Assembly (NCBI GenBank): GCA_002170735.1
Contig: NHIV01000068.1
Span: 12,839-40,737, forward strand
Direction: 5' to 3'
DNA: 27,899 nucleotides
DNA from: a bacterium TMED198
GTDB lineage: Bacteria > Fidelibacterota > Marinisomatia > SCGC-AAA003-L08 > D37C17
Each line of letters starts with the position of its first letter. The first letter of the stretch is position 1. Below, one piece after another: positions 8,076 through 16,063 of this stretch. A program made the translations under genes and the position numbers. The notes under the pieces were generated by a model. That model did not search any database. It worked only from the letters and a program-made list of their open reading frames with translations, and was not told the origin of the DNA.

Positions 8076-8633
8076 ATGCGTTTAAAAAAACTGACGTGGG
8101 AGAACCACAGAAGGGCTGAACGTTCTTGGTTTGCCAAGTATATGTTTAGCGGTGATATTTCAAGGCAAGACTATTCTTGTTACTTGAAGCAACAGTACCT
8201 ATGTTATAAGGCACTTGAAGATAAGTTTAATAGTTTGGAGTCTGAAATTTATTTTCCAGACTCAAGATTAAAAAGAGCCGAAAGTATTTATCAAGATTTG
8301 TTAGAGCTCTGCCACAATTCAGATCAAATTCCAGTTTTTCAAAGCACTGAAAACTATATACATTATATTCTCCATGAGTGCCCCGAAGATTTGCTTTATG
8401 CACATGTATATGTCAGATATCTTGGTGATCTAAAGGGTGGGCAGATGATTGCAAAAAAAGTTCCGGGATCTGGAAAGTACTATCAGTTTGAAGAGCCAGA
8501 TAAATTAGAAATGAAAATAAGGGCTAAGCTTAGAGATGATGATGTTTTCATTGAAGAAGCTAATAAATGTTTTATTTATGCCAATGATCTATTTGTAAGA
8601 ATGCAAGAACATCTTCAGTATGGAAAAAAATAA
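8076..8633 (+). CDS. Haem oxygenase (biliverdin-forming family)
   Basis: This 185-aa helical cytoplasmic protein carries the haem oxygenase hallmarks. A conserved His at residue 11 (TWENHRRAE) aligns with the proximal haem ligand of HO-1-type enzymes. YVRYLGDLKGGQ at 112-123 matches the distal-helix signature with its flexible glycines. By family knowledge the enzyme opens haem to biliverdin, CO and ferrous iron using reductant and O2. A good AAAGGGG site lies 7 bases before the ATG. It is followed by a TetR regulator and by a haem-type receptor with a HmuY-like lipoprotein, so the likely job is extracting iron from imported haem. Supply of biliverdin for bilins is less likely, since no bilin gene is near. 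Confidence 0.9.
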   Translation: MRLKKLTWENHRRAERSWFAKYMFSGDISRQDYSCYLKQQYLCYKALEDKFNSLESEIYFPDSRLKRAESIYQDLLELCHNSDQIPVFQSTENYIHYILHECPEDLLYAHVYVRYLGDLKGGQMIAKKVPGSGKYYQFEEPDKLEMKIRAKLRDDDVFIEEANKCFIYANDLFVRMQEHLQYGKK

Positions 8634-8721
8634 AAATTTAATTTATAAAGGATTAACTAGAGTTTTTAAAACACTTTTGTAATTTATAGTGTGAAAAATA
8701 TAAAAGGTTAAAGGATATAAC

Positions 8722-9303
8722 TTGATTAGTAAAAGAAAGCAAGAGGAAAGAGATGCCAGAAAGAAAAGAATTATTGCTGCAGCATTAACTGTTTTTGATC
8801 GATTAGGTATAGAAAAAACTACAATAGGGGAAATCGCTGAAGAAGCTGGGTTTGGGAAGGCAACATTGTATTACTATTATCCTTCAAAGGATGATGTTTA
8901 TATTGAAATAATGATTACAGGTTGGAAATCATTGTGGGAAGAAATTGAGGAGGCAACTGTTACAGATAAGCCTCCAAAAAAGAAAATTTTTGAAATTCTT
9001 CAGCAGGTATGCAAAGTTGTCAATAACGATAAAAACTTGTACAAATTTTTATTTACAGCTCCATCTTTTATTCAGGAAACTGAAAAGTTGCCTTGGAAAA
9101 CATATCAAGAAAGGTTGTATTCTATTTTGCAAATTATTATTGATAAAGGGTGCAGTGATGGAGAATTTATAGATCTTAAGCCTAGCATAATTATGCAGGC
9201 TATAGGAGGTCTTTTCCATGAGATGGTTCTTGGTAACAAAGATACTTTATCTGAGAAAGACTTTGAACTTATGATATCAAATCTTCTTTTAAATAAATCA
9301 TAG
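8722..9303 (+). CDS. TetR/AcrR-family transcriptional regulator
   Basis: The 193-aa protein has a typical N-terminal TetR helix-turn-helix at about residues 14-60, including TTIGEIAEEAGFGKATLYYYYPSKDDVY, and a variable helical ligand-binding domain. It starts at TTG 8722, preceded by AAAGGA. It lies 88 bases after the haem oxygenase and upstream of the haem receptor. A 16-base perfect palindrome at 9325-9340, just after its stop and before the receptor promoter, is a candidate operator. It may sense haem, a bilin or another small molecule, but the ligand cannot be read from the sequence. Confidence 0.92.
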   Translation: MISKRKQEERDARKKRIIAAALTVFDRLGIEKTTIGEIAEEAGFGKATLYYYYPSKDDVYIEIMITGWKSLWEEIEEATVTDKPPKKKIFEILQQVCKVVNNDKNLYKFLFTAPSFIQETEKLPWKTYQERLYSILQIIIDKGCSDGEFIDLKPSIIMQAIGGLFHEMVLGNKDTLSEKDFELMISNLLLNKS

Positions 9304-9324
9304 TTAAAATAATAAGTTTAAAAA

Positions 9325-9340
9325 TCGAATACGTATTCGA
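9325..9340 (+). promoter_or_regulatory. Palindromic candidate TetR operator
   Basis: TCGAATACGTATTCGA is a perfect 16-base palindrome located 22 bases after the TetR gene stop and just upstream of a plausible promoter for the haem receptor. Length and symmetry fit TetR-family operators. The link to the neighbouring regulator is inferred from position. Confidence 0.5.
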
Positions 9341-9348
9341 AAAAAGTA

Positions 9349-9377
9349 TTGCATAGAAATTGATTGTCCCTTAAATT
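9349..9377 (+). promoter_or_regulatory. Candidate sigma-70-like promoter of the haem receptor operon
   Basis: TTGCAT at 9349-9354 and TAAATT at 9372-9377 are separated by 17 bases. The pair lies between the 16-base palindrome and the Fur-like box, so both could control it. Boxes of this quality occur often in AT-rich DNA, so support is moderate. Confidence 0.35.
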
Positions 9378-9384
9378 TTCTCTC

Positions 9385-9401
9385 TTGAGAGTAGTTCTCA
9401 A
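9385..9401 (+). promoter_or_regulatory. Fur-like box before the haem receptor
   Basis: TTGAGAGTAGTTCTCAA has the same TTGAGA-N5-TCTCAA layout as the Fur-type palindrome at 4475-4495. It lies just after a candidate -10 box, where a repressor would block transcription of the haem uptake genes. The shared motif at two iron loci strengthens both calls. Confidence 0.7.
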
Positions 9402-9420
9402 TTTAAAAAATATTAATAAT

Positions 9421-9505
9421 ATTCAATTGAGCTCTATCTTCTGTCATTAGAGAGTATGTGCTTGCTAACATGTCCTTTCCTCGATTTTGTAGAGCTCAAT
9501 TGAAT
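9421..9505 (+). repeat. Long inverted repeat in the leader of the haem receptor gene
   Basis: Perfect 16-base arms (ATTCAATTGAGCTCTA at 9421-9436 and its complement at 9490-9505) enclose 53 bases. The right arm ends eight bases before the ATG at 9514, so a folded RNA would cover the translation start region. Inside is a smaller hairpin ATGT-GCTTGCTA-ACAT. It matches no riboswitch class I know. It could be a cis-regulatory RNA or a small RNA. Confidence 0.6.
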
Positions 9506-9513
9506 TATCTGAA

Positions 9514-11649
9514 ATGGTTAATAATAAAATTATTTTTATGAGTTTTTTTGCAAATCTATTTTTTATTTCTTTTTGTATTTCTGCAACCTTTAATGGAACA
9601 GTTTTAGATCAATTTGGCAGTCCAATTGACAAAGCAAATATTATATATGATTCATATGGTTCATCTACAGATAAAAATGGCAATTTTTTCATTGAGCTAG
9701 ATGAGACAAAACCAAATAAAATTATTAAAATTTCTCATATTGGCTATAAAACTAAATCCATTTCAGTTAACTTTTTTATTAAGGGTCAAAATGAAATAGT
9801 TTTAGATAAAGATTATTTGTTGCTTGACCAAGTTGTTACAACTGGAATTCATTTAGAAAAATCACTTTTAAATAGTCCCATTTTAACTGAAGTGATTTCA
9901 AATGATCAAATTAGACAGATGTCCGCATCAAGTTTAATGGATGTACTTGAAAAGACAATTCCAAGTATTGAATCTGAAGTTCAACAACATGGAGGGCAAG
10001 ATTTAAATATACAGGGTTTAGATAGTAAATATTATTTATTTTTAATTGATGGAGTTAGAATGGCAGGTGAAACTGCAGGTAATATTGATTTCAATAGGAT
10101 AAATCTAAGTAATATTGATAGGATTGAAATAATTAATGGTGGTGCATCTGTCCTTTATGGCTCTGGTGCAGTTGGTGGTGTTGTTAATATTATAACAAAA
10201 GGCGTTAAAGAAAATTTAGACCTAAGTATTACAACTAAAAGCTTTTTTAAATCTATAAAAAATGATCAATATATTAGCTCACATATTAACTATGGGATTA
10301 ATTCCTTTTTTATACAGCTTGATGCTAATTTAAAAAAAGGTGATGGTTACAGAAATAATAATGGATTGATAATACAGCCTGTTTTTGGTTATTACAGTTT
10401 AGGATCTAGGGTTAAGTTTGTGCCGTCACCTAGGCTTTCAGCTGATTTCAGGATTTCTAAATATTTAAATGATTCTGAGAATTTTAATGATCAAGATAAT
10501 AGTTTTTATAAGTTTAGAGATATAGGAGGGCTTTTTGTTGTTAATTACAGCGATCTTCAAAGTAAGAAAATAAACTTTTTTATAAAAAGAGATAACTATA
10601 AAAAAAATTTATATAACTACACTACCAATGAGGGTAATCAAGTATTATTAAGTGACTACAATATTTTGCATTCTAGGTTAGTATTTATATTAGATGAAAA
10701 TATAAATTTTTTCAAAAATGTTTCATTTGGGATTGAATCATTTTATGAGAGTGTAAATAGTCCTGACAACCTTAATGTACCTGATGATGGATACTTTGGT
10801 TCTTCGATTAGTTTAAGAGAGGGTTTAACCCAGTCTATATTTTTAATATCTGATTTAATATACAACAATTATCAATTTGTAATAGGGGCTAGATTAGACA
10901 ATCATAGCAACTATGGAAATCATTTTGGACCTAAAATGTCATTTATGTATAAAAAAAATAATAACTATACCTACCGCTTGAATATGTCAAAGAATTTTAG
11001 GTCACCAACTTTGAAAGAGCTGTATATGAATTGGAGCCATGGAGGAGGAGGTGGTTTTATTTTGAAAGGAGATAGTTTGTTGTTGCCTGAAGAGTCATTT
11101 AATTTAAGTGCTACCCTAGAGTTTCATAAGTCTAATTATTATGCTACTTTAAAGTGCTACTCAAATTATATAAAAAACATGATTTTAGATATAGATGATT
11201 TTATGATGTCAGATGATTTTTCTGCTGGCGATACTCTCATATATTCAAACATAAAATCTGTTTCAGTCTCAGGCTTAGACTTAACTTGGAAATATTATAA
11301 AAGTAAAAAACTTCAATTTGTACACTATATGAGTTATTTATATCCTTACAATAATTTAACTGGAAGTCAATTAGATGGAACAAATAGAGTATCAATGAAA
11401 TTTAGTATTGATTATTCATTACTAGAATGGCTTCAAATAAGTTCTAGCACAAAGTATATTGGAGAAAAATATTATAGTGAAAAATCTACCGATCCATACT
11501 TTGTAGTTAATTTTTCTTCAAAAACAAGTTTAAACAGCTTTATTTCTTTTTCATTTGGGGTTGATAATGTTCTTAATTATCAAAATGAAAATAACTTTAG
11601 TACAGTATTTGGTCAAACTTTTTTTATTAATATGGATTATAAATATTGA
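9514..11649 (+). CDS. TonB-dependent haem receptor, HmuR-like
   Basis: The 711-aa product has a signal peptide (about 1-25), a carboxypeptidase-regulatory-like domain (about 26-100), a plug beginning near LDQVVTTGI and holding DGVRMAGE and RIEIINGGASVLYGSGAVGGVVNII, and a barrel with FRSPTLKELYMNW near residue 500. These are hallmarks of TonB-dependent receptors with a BtuB/haem-type barrel. The cargo assignment rests on context: the next gene is a HmuY-like haem-binding lipoprotein, and a haem oxygenase is upstream. Translation may begin at ATG 9514 or at the in-frame ATG at 9538; the latter gives a more compact signal peptide. A Fur-like box, a palindrome and a leader hairpin precede it. 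Base composition is clearly more AT-rich than that of the FecA-like receptor gene. Confidence 0.9.
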   Translation: MVNNKIIFMSFFANLFFISFCISATFNGTVLDQFGSPIDKANIIYDSYGSSTDKNGNFFIELDETKPNKIIKISHIGYKTKSISVNFFIKGQNEIVLDKDYLLLDQVVTTGIHLEKSLLNSPILTEVISNDQIRQMSASSLMDVLEKTIPSIESEVQQHGGQDLNIQGLDSKYYLFLIDGVRMAGETAGNIDFNRINLSNIDRIEIINGGASVLYGSGAVGGVVNIITKGVKENLDLSITTKSFFKSIKNDQYISSHINYGINSFFIQLDANLKKGDGYRNNNGLIIQPVFGYYSLGSRVKFVPSPRLSADFRISKYLNDSENFNDQDNSFYKFRDIGGLFVVNYSDLQSKKINFFIKRDNYKKNLYNYTTNEGNQVLLSDYNILHSRLVFILDENINFFKNVSFGIESFYESVNSPDNLNVPDDGYFGSSISLREGLTQSIFLISDLIYNNYQFVIGARLDNHSNYGNHFGPKMSFMYKKNNNYTYRLNMSKNFRSPTLKELYMNWSHGGGGGFILKGDSLLLPEESFNLSATLEFHKSNYYATLKCYSNYIKNMILDIDDFMMSDDFSAGDTLIYSNIKSVSVSGLDLTWKYYKSKKLQFVHYMSYLYPYNNLTGSQLDGTNRVSMKFSIDYSLLEWLQISSSTKYIGEKYYSEKSTDPYFVVNFSSKTSLNSFISFSFGVDNVLNYQNENNFSTVFGQTFFINMDYKY

Positions 11650-12341
11650 TGAAAAATTTTATATTAATTCTATTGCTAGTAATTTCATGTGATAATCATT
11701 TGATTGAACCTTATGATTTAGTTACATTGGGAGTGGTTGGGACAGGTAATTCAAATTTTCAAATAATTGACTCTCATTCATATGATGACTGGCAATATTT
11801 TTCAATAGGTCCATATGCAGACACATTAATCAGTGTTGAGGTTGATTCGAGATGTGATGATGTGACATGGGATATTGCCTTTAATCGAAATCATATAAGG
11901 ACGAACGGTGGAACCTCAGGCTCTGCTTGTGGGGGTGCCTACATCAATAGAGACAAAACATGGAATGAAGAAAATTTTAGTCAATTTAGTTTTGAGCAAA
12001 GTAGCTATTCAAGTGAATCCATTAATTTTCATTTTGATACTTCCATAAATAGTGTTTACCAGGGTTTGGGAAATTTTGGATCAACATGTGCTAGCTTAGA
12101 GCTTGAGGATTGGGGTAGCTTTGATTCAAATTACACGCTCATCCCAACTAATTTCCAATTTTTTGTAAGGAGTTCCAATGGTGAAAAGATTATTGCAATG
12201 TGGATTCCTTCATACTATGGGACTGGATCAAGCGGTGGATATCCATTAGTTAATTATATAATATTTGATAATGAAGATTTAGAGTTTAATTGCTTAAATC
12301 AGTTACAATGTAAAACTGATCAAGAATGTCAAGCATTGTAG
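11649..12341 (+). CDS. HmuY-like haem-binding lipoprotein
   Basis: The ATG at 11649 overlaps the receptor stop by one base (TGATG); a TTG at 11646 would add one residue. The 230-aa product has a short hydrophobic leader ending in a lipobox with Cys near residue 14 (VISC). The central DVTWDIAFNRNHIRTNGG followed by ACGGAY is the typical core of HmuY-family proteins (WDIAF-R-RTN-G). By family knowledge these surface lipoproteins capture haem and pass it to an HmuR receptor, here the preceding gene. The C-terminal part has several Cys (CLNQLQCKTDQEC), which could form disulfides and is unusual. Co-translation with the receptor supports a two-part uptake system. Confidence 0.87.
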   Translation: MKNFILILLLVISCDNHLIEPYDLVTLGVVGTGNSNFQIIDSHSYDDWQYFSIGPYADTLISVEVDSRCDDVTWDIAFNRNHIRTNGGTSGSACGGAYINRDKTWNEENFSQFSFEQSSYSSESINFHFDTSINSVYQGLGNFGSTCASLELEDWGSFDSNYTLIPTNFQFFVRSSNGEKIIAMWIPSYYGTGSSGGYPLVNYIIFDNEDLEFNCLNQLQCKTDQECQAL

Positions 12342-12445
12342 TATTATATACTAATTTAAATTTGAAGTCTATATTTAACGTAGTAGTAGCTTAGTTTACC
12401 AACTTGTTGATCTTTATAAAGTGCTTTTTAACTGCTGCCTAAGAC

Positions 12446-12982
12446 TTAATGCCTTTTTGCCTTAGCAATTTCTGAAAAATCTACATTTTTATACTGAAAG
12501 TTGCATCCTTTTGTAAGTTGATCTCCATAGGTATCGAGCCAGTCTTTATGAAGGGCTAAATCTATGAGAGTCGGCGGAATTATATTAAACTTAACAGAAT
12601 ACAAATCATCAACATCGCCTGGTAGTGAAATGTTTCTTGCATAGTGGAAGTTGTCAATCAGGTTGATATGAGGAACCAGATCAATAAATGTACTTAGGCC
12701 AGTTTTTTGATTTACAACTAATGCGGTAATATGAAGATAGGGAACAAATCCTCCAATAGGCGTTCCATCAGGGATATTACTTTCATCCCAGTTTACTCTA
12801 GCTTCTATGTGTACATTGGTTTGGTTCTCAGCTAGATGCATAGCCATAGGCATAACGTGGTCCTTTATAGCACCTTCAAAGATAAAAACAATCCCAGGCT
12901 TAACACGCTCTTCTCCAATAACTAGCTCAGGCGCTGCAATTAAACAATTTATAATACACGATATAAGTAAAATTTTTTTCAT
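12446..12982 (-). CDS. P19/Tp34-like periplasmic iron-uptake protein
   Basis: The 178-aa protein has a cleavable signal peptide (about residues 1-17) and an immunoglobulin-like beta domain. Likely metal ligands are Met44, Met46 and Met48 in VMPMAMH, His58 and Glu60 in VHIEARVNW, His84 in GFVPYLHIT, and His113 in NFHYARNISLPG. The order of these blocks, ending with FNIIPP, matches P19/FetP/Tp34 iron transport proteins, which bind Cu and Fe in the periplasm and commonly work with FTR1-type permeases. Here the FTR1 gene is 8 kb away in its own operon, so the pair is split. It is convergent with the HmuY-like gene and ends the minus-strand run. Confidence in the family is good; the partner is inferred. 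Confidence 0.83.
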   Translation of the reverse strand: MKKILLISCIINCLIAAPELVIGEERVKPGIVFIFEGAIKDHVMPMAMHLAENQTNVHIEARVNWDESNIPDGTPIGGFVPYLHITALVVNQKTGLSTFIDLVPHINLIDNFHYARNISLPGDVDDLYSVKFNIIPPTLIDLALHKDWLDTYGDQLTKGCNFQYKNVDFSEIAKAKRH

Positions 12983-13054
12983 AAAGGGTCCTTTTTAGAG
13001 ATCGTTAATTAACATTTATTATGTTGGTAATTTAATATGTATGTTGGAATGATA

Positions 13055-13080
13055 AAAGGCCCAGAATTCACTGGGCCTTT
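13055..13080 (-). terminator. Intrinsic terminator after hsp20
   Basis: A perfect 10-base-pair GC-containing hairpin (AAAGGCCCAG, six-base loop, CTGGGCCTTT) is followed on the minus strand by a T-rich TTTTATC. It lies 30 bases after the Hsp20 stop and is the clearest terminator of the window. It could work on both strands. Confidence 0.85.
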
Positions 13081-13109
13081 ATTTATGGTTGTACGGCTGG
13101 AGGAATAAA

Positions 13110-13538
13110 CTACTTTATCGCGATCTTCTTAGCCTTTGGCTTAGGAGCTTCTTGCTTGGGAATTTCCAAGGTAAGCATGCCATCATGAAAGTTTGCATTG
13201 ATAGCATCTTCTTTAGCGTTTTCAGGCATGTAGAACGATCGAGAGAACTTACCATATCTAAGCTGCCTCGCATGGAAATGGTTATCATTATTTTTATTTA
13301 TTCTCTCTCCTGATATTGTAAGCATGCCATCGGTAATGTCAAGGCTGATGTTCTTCTTGTTAACCCCTGGCAGCTCGCAGTTAATGGTGTACATTGAGTC
13401 AGACTCACTGATTTCAAACTCAGGTGACCATGTTGAAGAGCTTTCGTATCGTATAGAAGGTGAATAGTTCATTTGGTTGAACCATCTGTCTATTTCGTTA
13501 AAGATATTGCCGTTGTTGTTCCATTTAATAAGTGTCAT
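13110..13538 (-). CDS. Hsp20 / alpha-crystallin small heat-shock protein
   Basis: The 142-aa protein holds an alpha-crystallin domain (about residues 40-130). It includes the opening FEISESDSMYTINCELPGVNKKNISLDI, the L-T-I-S-G-E-R strand, the FSRSFYMPENA segment and the DGMLTLEIPK strand. These ATP-independent chaperones form oligomers and hold unfolding proteins in the cytoplasm. The N-terminal 40 residues are Asn/Ser/aromatic-rich, as usual. A good AAAGGAG precedes the ATG. Two GACAT-type dyads spaced 21 bases apart lie about 110-150 bases upstream and may be operators. A strong terminator follows, so it may be a single-gene unit. Confidence 0.96.
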   Translation of the reverse strand: MTLIKWNNNGNIFNEIDRWFNQMNYSPSIRYESSSTWSPEFEISESDSMYTINCELPGVNKKNISLDITDGMLTISGERINKNNDNHFHARQLRYGKFSRSFYMPENAKEDAINANFHDGMLTLEIPKQEAPKPKAKKIAIK

Positions 13539-13646
13539 TTTTTACTCCTTTGTTTAGTTGAAATTTTTACACTTTCACATTTATAGGTTGCAACAAGTGT
13601 ACCAAAACAAAGATAAGTATATTTTTATGACAAAATTAAACTATAT

Positions 13647-13684
13647 AATGACATTATGTCTTTTTATGCTGACATAACGTCATT
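13647..13684. promoter_or_regulatory. Tandem dyads upstream of hsp20
   Basis: AATGACATTATGTC at 13647-13660 and GACATAACGTCATT at 13671-13684 form a near-perfect inverted repeat. Each arm is itself nearly palindromic (GACAT-T-ATGTC and GACAT-A-ACGTC). The two centres are 21 bases apart, two helical turns, as expected for cooperative dimer sites. They lie between TatA and hsp20. They do not match CIRCE or the HspR box. Confidence 0.5.
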
Positions 13685-13710
13685 AAATGAAAGAAGGAAG
13701 GAGAGTATTT

Positions 13711-13920
13711 CTAAGAACTTGTTTCTTCTTTGTTCTTATCTTTCTGTTTGGAGCCAGAGTCGTCCTCATTGATCTCATCTTGAATTTCCTTCTGAGCCTT
13801 TTTAAACTCCTTAAAGCCCTTTCCAAGGCCCCTAGCCAGCTCAGGAAGTTTCTTGCCACCAAACAGCACCAAGACCACGAATAGTATAACTAGTAGTTCA
13901 ACGGGTGAAAGTCCAAACAT
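13711..13920 (-). CDS. tatA: Twin-arginine translocase subunit TatA/TatE
   Basis: The 69-aa protein has the TatA layout: a short periplasmic N terminus, one membrane helix (about residues 5-20, [14 protein letters not shown]), the conserved [16 protein letters not shown] hinge, an amphipathic helix ([16 protein letters not shown]) and a charged polar tail. By family knowledge TatA oligomers help form the passage for folded twin-arginine substrates. No tatC or tatB is adjacent in the window, so the partner genes must be elsewhere. It lies on the minus strand after the esterase gene. Confidence 0.95.
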   Translation of the reverse strand: MFGLSPVELLVILFVVLVLFGGKKLPELARGLGKGFKEFKKAQKEIQDEINEDDSGSKQKDKNKEETSS

Positions 13921-14002
13921 ATTATCTCCATTTAATTTGCTTGTAATAATTTAAATTTATTTTTAACCATTCTCAAGGATGATATTTATATATAAGTGAG
14001 TA

Positions 14003-14983
14003 TTATTTTTTAACTACCAAGGGGTAAAGAAATGCATATGATTTCTCTTGAATTTCATTAAAATATCTGTTTGGGCCATCATGTCTCCACATCCCACTAA
14101 GCGTGCCCCAGTACTCATGCCTACCACCTTCCTTTATATGAATCTCATGCACTATTTTAGTTTGATTCAGTTTTTGATTAATTGGCTCAGATCCGTACAC
14201 TCTATCAAGAAGTATGTTGAACGTAAAGGGAAAACCAATTTTATATGGAACTACTAAGTCTTTAGTTCCATGGAACAATATTACAGGGACGCCATCCTCA
14301 CTATCAATCCAATCTAGATTTCCAATAGCTCCCCAGCAGCTAATAAGCGCGGTTGGGGTGCTGTCATGCTTATAAAGATTGCCTGAGCAGTCTAAACAGC
14401 CTAAGTCTGGATAAGATGCTTTTTCAAAAGTGGATGAGGGTCTATCCTGTCTATCAAAGTATGATAGATGCAGCCCAATAAACGCTCCAGCGCTGCTGCC
14501 CCAAACAAAAATTTTAGATGGATCAATGTTGTAAAGCTGATGAAACTCTCGCAAGAACCTAATCAAAGCACTACCATCTTGAACCGCTTTATAGACAGTC
14601 CTCTCACCGCTGAAGTTGTTTAGTACATTAAGTCCAAGCCTATAGTTGGCAGACACTGCTACAAAACCTCTTTGTGCAGCTTGGGTAGAGAGTTTTACCA
14701 TATCATTAGCCTTTTTATCTCCTGTAACAAATGCTCCTGAGTGAAGAAAAACAATTACAGGCCTTTTAGTTTCAGTATCATCAACAGGCTGATAGATATC
14801 CATGGTAAGATCTATATCATAGTTATTAAGATTTGACCAACTTTCAAATGGTGGATTGGGGGCGTTTCCATAGATAATGTTAGAAGTGATTTCAACTCTA
14901 TCAAAGATATAGTCAATGTACCTCGTTTCAGCATTGATAGTTGAAAAAAATAGAGCTAGAAAGCATGGAACTAAAGGAATCAT
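14003..14983 (-). CDS. Secreted alpha/beta-hydrolase esterase (carboxylesterase-like)
   Basis: This 326-aa protein begins with a signal peptide (about 1-18) and continues with an alpha/beta-hydrolase fold. The oxyanion-hole segment is VIVFLHSGAFVTGDK (76-90), an HGG-like motif. The nucleophile elbow WGSSAG places Ser164; the probable acid is Asp242 in FHGTKDLVVPY and the base is His289 in GGRHEYWG, so the triad looks complete. Similar proteins hydrolyse short acyl esters, but the substrate is not evident. A CLDC pair near residues 196-199 may form a disulfide, consistent with export. Its ATG abuts the stop of the amidotransferase gene, so the two are likely co-translated. Confidence 0.87.
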   Translation of the reverse strand: MIPLVPCFLALFFSTINAETRYIDYIFDRVEITSNIIYGNAPNPPFESWSNLNNYDIDLTMDIYQPVDDTETKRPVIVFLHSGAFVTGDKKANDMVKLSTQAAQRGFVAVSANYRLGLNVLNNFSGERTVYKAVQDGSALIRFLREFHQLYNIDPSKIFVWGSSAGAFIGLHLSYFDRQDRPSSTFEKASYPDLGCLDCSGNLYKHDSTPTALISCWGAIGNLDWIDSEDGVPVILFHGTKDLVVPYKIGFPFTFNILLDRVYGSEPINQKLNQTKIVHEIHIKEGGRHEYWGTLSGMWRHDGPNRYFNEIQEKSYAFLYPLVVKK

Positions 14984-15673
14984 CTAATCTAGTAGCTCTA
15001 AAATAAAATTCTTTAGTACAGCCTTTCCATCATTGGTATCTATATTTTTATCTGGCTTAAACTCAATACCTTGGGACTTGTTGAGATCGCAGTATGATCG
15101 CATGATATCATAGCTGAACTCGGGATGGAATTGAATGCCGTAGCTTCTATTAACCATAAAAGACTGAACCCCCATTGAATTTTCAGCTAGTAGTTTTGAT
15201 GATGGTGGAGTTTTGGACACTGTATCCTGATGCGTCTCATAGACGCATATAGAAGGTGGAAGATTCTTGTATAGCCCTGTTTTTTGACCCTGATCTGTTA
15301 GAAAAACATCGTGAGATCCAACCTCCCATCCAACGGGGTTTCTAATAACCTCACCTCCCAGAGCCTTTGCAAGTATCTGGTGCCCAAAGCAAACCCCAAG
15401 TATTGGCTTCTTAAGTTTATGGGCCTTTATAATTTTATCTTCCATAAATGCCATCCAGTCTTTATTTTCCATAACGCTGTCCGCGGAACCAGTTATAATC
15501 CACGCATCACCGTCATTTTCATCGTAAGTTTCTCCTTTATAGGCCTCAATTGTTTTCATGTTTGCACCGCATTCTTCTAGGGCACTCTTAAACCAGCTTG
15601 CCTTGTCTCCAAATACACTTTCAACAGAAAGACTTGTTTCTCCAGCTACAAGCAATAAAATTGTTTTCTTCAT
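14984..15673 (-). CDS. Class I glutamine amidotransferase (GMP-synthase-like GATase domain)
   Basis: The 229-aa protein is a stand-alone class I amidotransferase. The nucleophile Cys95 sits in LGVCFGHQILAKALGG, and the partner His183 and Glu185 are in GIQFHPEFS, so the triad is intact. DAWIITGSADSV near residue 57 is the usual strand before the active-site domain. There is no fused synthetase. Members of this group are often annotated as GMP synthase-like; some act as gamma-glutamyl hydrolases or amide transferases on small molecules. The gene abuts the esterase gene and follows an SMR transporter. Substrate is unknown. Confidence 0.9.
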   Translation of the reverse strand: MKKTILLLVAGETSLSVESVFGDKASWFKSALEECGANMKTIEAYKGETYDENDGDAWIITGSADSVMENKDWMAFMEDKIIKAHKLKKPILGVCFGHQILAKALGGEVIRNPVGWEVGSHDVFLTDQGQKTGLYKNLPPSICVYETHQDTVSKTPPSSKLLAENSMGVQSFMVNRSYGIQFHPEFSYDIMRSYCDLNKSQGIEFKPDKNIDTNDGKAVLKNFILELLD

Positions 15674-15713
15674 AGAGCTAATATAAAAAATTATTCAATC
15701 AGTTTGTTTAAAA

Positions 15714-16043
15714 TCAATTAATCGTTTGGGATGTAAATGTATTGACTATAACCACTCCTATAACAATTAGACATAGGCCAAATATTGCTTGCCATGTTAG
15801 AGCATGATCATATATTAAGTAGCCAAGAATAGATATTGAGAAAACACCTAGACCTGCCCACGTTGAATACACTATAGCAATCGGAATAGTTTTTATGGAA
15901 AATGTTAATAAATAAAAAGAACATATATATAAAATTGAAAGAGCAACGGTTGGCGCAGGCTTTGTAAAGTTCTGAGTAATGGGCAGAAGCATCGTTCCGG
16001 CAACTTCGCATATCACAGCACCAGCAAGAAAAACATAAGACAT
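15714..16043 (-). CDS. Small multidrug resistance (SMR) family transporter
   Basis: The 109-aa membrane protein has four predicted helices and the SMR hallmark Glu13 in VICEVAGTMLLP, the proton and substrate binding residue. Later conserved features include AIVYSTWAGLGVFSI in helix 3 and IGVVIVN in helix 4. SMR proteins work as antiparallel dimers and export cationic drugs, polyamines or guanidinium compounds in exchange for protons. A strong AAGGAGG lies 7 bases before the ATG. It follows the FAD amine oxidase gene by 20 bases. The substrate (polyamine, quaternary ammonium, guanidinium) cannot be told from sequence. Confidence 0.93.
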   Translation of the reverse strand: MSYVFLAGAVICEVAGTMLLPITQNFTKPAPTVALSILYICSFYLLTFSIKTIPIAIVYSTWAGLGVFSISILGYLIYDHALTWQAIFGLCLIVIGVVIVNTFTSQTIN

Positions 16044-16063
16044 AATAAAACCTCCTTAAAAAA

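Noticed and set aside
8671..8692. ACACT...AGTGT inverted repeat before the TetR gene as an operator
   Set aside because: Arms are only five bases and do not resemble the 16-base palindrome at 9325-9340.
12339..12353. Hairpin TAGTAT-TAT-ATACTA at the HmuY gene stop as a terminator
   Set aside because: The stem is short, all but one pair each side is A-T, and it overlaps the stop with no T run, so it is not reliable.
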